Assembly (NCBI GenBank): GCA_019689955.1
Contig: JADGGM010000216.1
Location: 1 to 5,949 of the forward strand
From: Gemmatimonadaceae bacterium
GTDB taxonomy: Bacteria > Gemmatimonadota > Gemmatimonadetes > Gemmatimonadales > Gemmatimonadaceae
DNA: 5,949 bases
Direction of reading: 5' to 3'
Positions within the stretch are counted from its first letter, which is position 1; each line of letters opens with the position of its first letter. The position numbers and the translations under genes were made by a program. Positions 4,883 to 5,949 of this stretch are shown here, one piece after another. The notes under the pieces are model-generated. The model searched no databases. It had not been told where the DNA came from and saw only the letters and a program-made list of their open reading frames with translations.

Positions 4883-5949
4883 ATGGGTGGGCTGATCGTA
4901 CTCGGGATCGTCGTCCTCTTCGCCCTGTTCATCGCCTCCAACGCGTTCAAGGTGGTCGGACAGGCGGAGGTGATGGTGATCGAGCGGCTCGGACGCTTCA
5001 ACCGCATCGCCCGATCCGGGTTCAACATCCTCATCCCCTTCATCGAGCGGCCGCGCGCGATCGACGTGCGGTTCGTCGAGAGCGACATGAGCGGGGTCAA
5101 GCGGATCACCTCGGGGTCCACCACGCGGATCGACCTCCGCGAACAGGTGCTCAACTTCCCGAGCCAGCCGGTCATCACGAAGGACAACGTGACGATCGAC
5201 ATCGACGCGGTGCTCTACTACCGCATCGCCGATCCGCAGAAGGCCACCTACGCGGTGCAGAACCTCCCCTTCGCGCTCGAGACGCTCACCCGCACCACGC
5301 TCCGTAACATCGTCGGCGAGATGGAGCTCGACTCGACCCTCGCCAGCCGCGATCAGATCAACAAGCGGATGCGCGAGATCATCGAGGAAGCGTCGATCGG
5401 ATGGGGGGTCGATGTGACGCGCGTCGAGCTGCAGGCGATCGAGCCGCCGCGCGACATCCAACAATCGATGGAGCTGCAGATGCGGGCCGAGCGCGAACGA
5501 CGCGCCGCGGTCACGCAGGCCGAAGCGTCCAAGCGCGCCGCGATCCTCGAGGCCGAAGGGGTGCAGCAGTCGCAGGTGAGCCGCGCCCAGGGCGAGGCGG
5601 AGGCCGCGGTGCTCCGCGCCAAGGGGCTGGCCGAAGCGCGCCGCGTGATGGCGGAGGCGGAAGCCCAAGCCATCGAACGCATCGCCGGCGCGCTCCCTGA
5701 TGGCCAGGCCGCGATGTACCTACTCGGCCTCAAGTACCTCGAAGCGCTCCCCACGCTCGCCCAGGGGAAAGGGAGCACCATCTTCCTCCCGAGCGAGGCC
5801 ACCGGCGTCATGGCCACCGTGGGCGGCCTGAAGGAGCTCTTCGCCCGCACCGGGGTCCTCCCGTCGGGCCCCACGGGCGACGCTGCCCCGCGCACCCCAC
5901 AGTCCGGCGGCTACCAACCGCCACGCTCCGCCACATCCATGGCCGCGAG
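4883..5949 (+). CDS. SPFH/Band 7 (stomatin/QmcA-like slipin) membrane protein, 3' end cut by window
   Basis: The frame is open from ATG 4883 to the window edge: 355 codons plus 2 nt, with no stop. The product is a stomatin-type protein that oligomerises on the membrane and organises microdomains or controls membrane proteases. A membrane segment lies at residues 2-19. The SPFH domain runs from about 22 to 190 (VVGQAEVMVIERLGRF; LREQVLNFPSQPVITKDNV at 85-103; DAVLYYRIADP at 108-118). An Ala/Glu/Arg-rich coiled coil spans about 196-265, followed by the conserved YLLGLKYLEAL near 279-289 and GSTIFLPSEATG near 297-308. An insert at about 63-82 separates two pieces that are continuous in plain stomatins. 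A proline/glycine-rich tail begins near 327. The family usually ends around 300-330 residues, so the stop should lie not far beyond the window. Such genes are often followed by an NfeD-type gene, which cannot be tested here. Confidence 0.93.
   Translation, partial: MGGLIVLGIVVLFALFIASNAFKVVGQAEVMVIERLGRFNRIARSGFNILIPFIERPRAIDVRFVESDMSGVKRITSGSTTRIDLREQVLNFPSQPVITKDNVTIDIDAVLYYRIADPQKATYAVQNLPFALETLTRTTLRNIVGEMELDSTLASRDQINKRMREIIEEASIGWGVDVTRVELQAIEPPRDIQQSMELQMRAERERRAAVTQAEASKRAAILEAEGVQQSQVSRAQGEAEAAVLRAKGLAEARRVMAEAEAQAIERIAGALPDGQAAMYLLGLKYLEALPTLAQGKGSTIFLPSEATGVMATVGGLKELFARTGVLPSGPTGDAAPRTPQSGGYQPPRSATSMAA

Noticed and set aside
4853..5668. Antisense open frame of 271 codons opposite the SPFH gene
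   Set aside because: The product is His/Arg/Asp/Leu-rich and low in complexity. The + frame is an unmistakable SPFH protein with a strong ribosome site.

Overview
This is a high-GC bacterial window in which every supported gene lies on the + strand. The order is: a short-chain dehydrogenase/reductase (SDR), a plasmid-type replication initiator (RPA family), a 59-residue uncharacterised protein, a secreted S41 carboxy-terminal processing protease, a TolB-like beta-propeller lipoprotein, and a stomatin-like SPFH protein that runs off the right end. Strong G/C preference at third positions, the Gram-negative-type lipobox protein and the style of the S41 and PD40 proteins fit a Gemmatimonadota-like or related high-GC bacterium. 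That placement rests on remembered family resemblance only; the window has no rRNA or other phylogenetic marker.

Positions 1-149 hold no convincing gene. The SDR most likely starts at GTG 150, after an AGGTG ribosome site, and keeps the full N-S-Y-K catalytic set. A 53-nt gap leads to the initiator gene at 914. No ribosome site is visible there, but a TAGTAT box ends 6 nt before the ATG, the spacing expected for a leaderless mRNA. The 59-aa gene follows 61 nt after the initiator, with its own GGAGAG site.

A 109-nt gap (2007-2115) then holds two strong hairpins that share six bases and cannot form together. The second is a perfect 12-bp stem. This gap separates the initiator/small-protein pair from the protease/lipoprotein pair, which is spaced 8 nt and is probably co-transcribed. 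Both proteins of that pair should act outside the cytoplasmic membrane. A short GC hairpin at 4795-4810 closes that pair. The SPFH gene then starts behind a strong AAGGAG site and is open to the window edge; it has no stop in the window.

There is no transposase, integrase, CRISPR array, tRNA or rRNA. The most unusual element is the plasmid-type initiator sitting among ordinary chromosomal-looking genes with no visible iterons or partition genes, next to a small protein of unknown function. The remaining long open frames, including antisense frames of 500, 340 and 271 codons, look like high-GC shadows of these genes.
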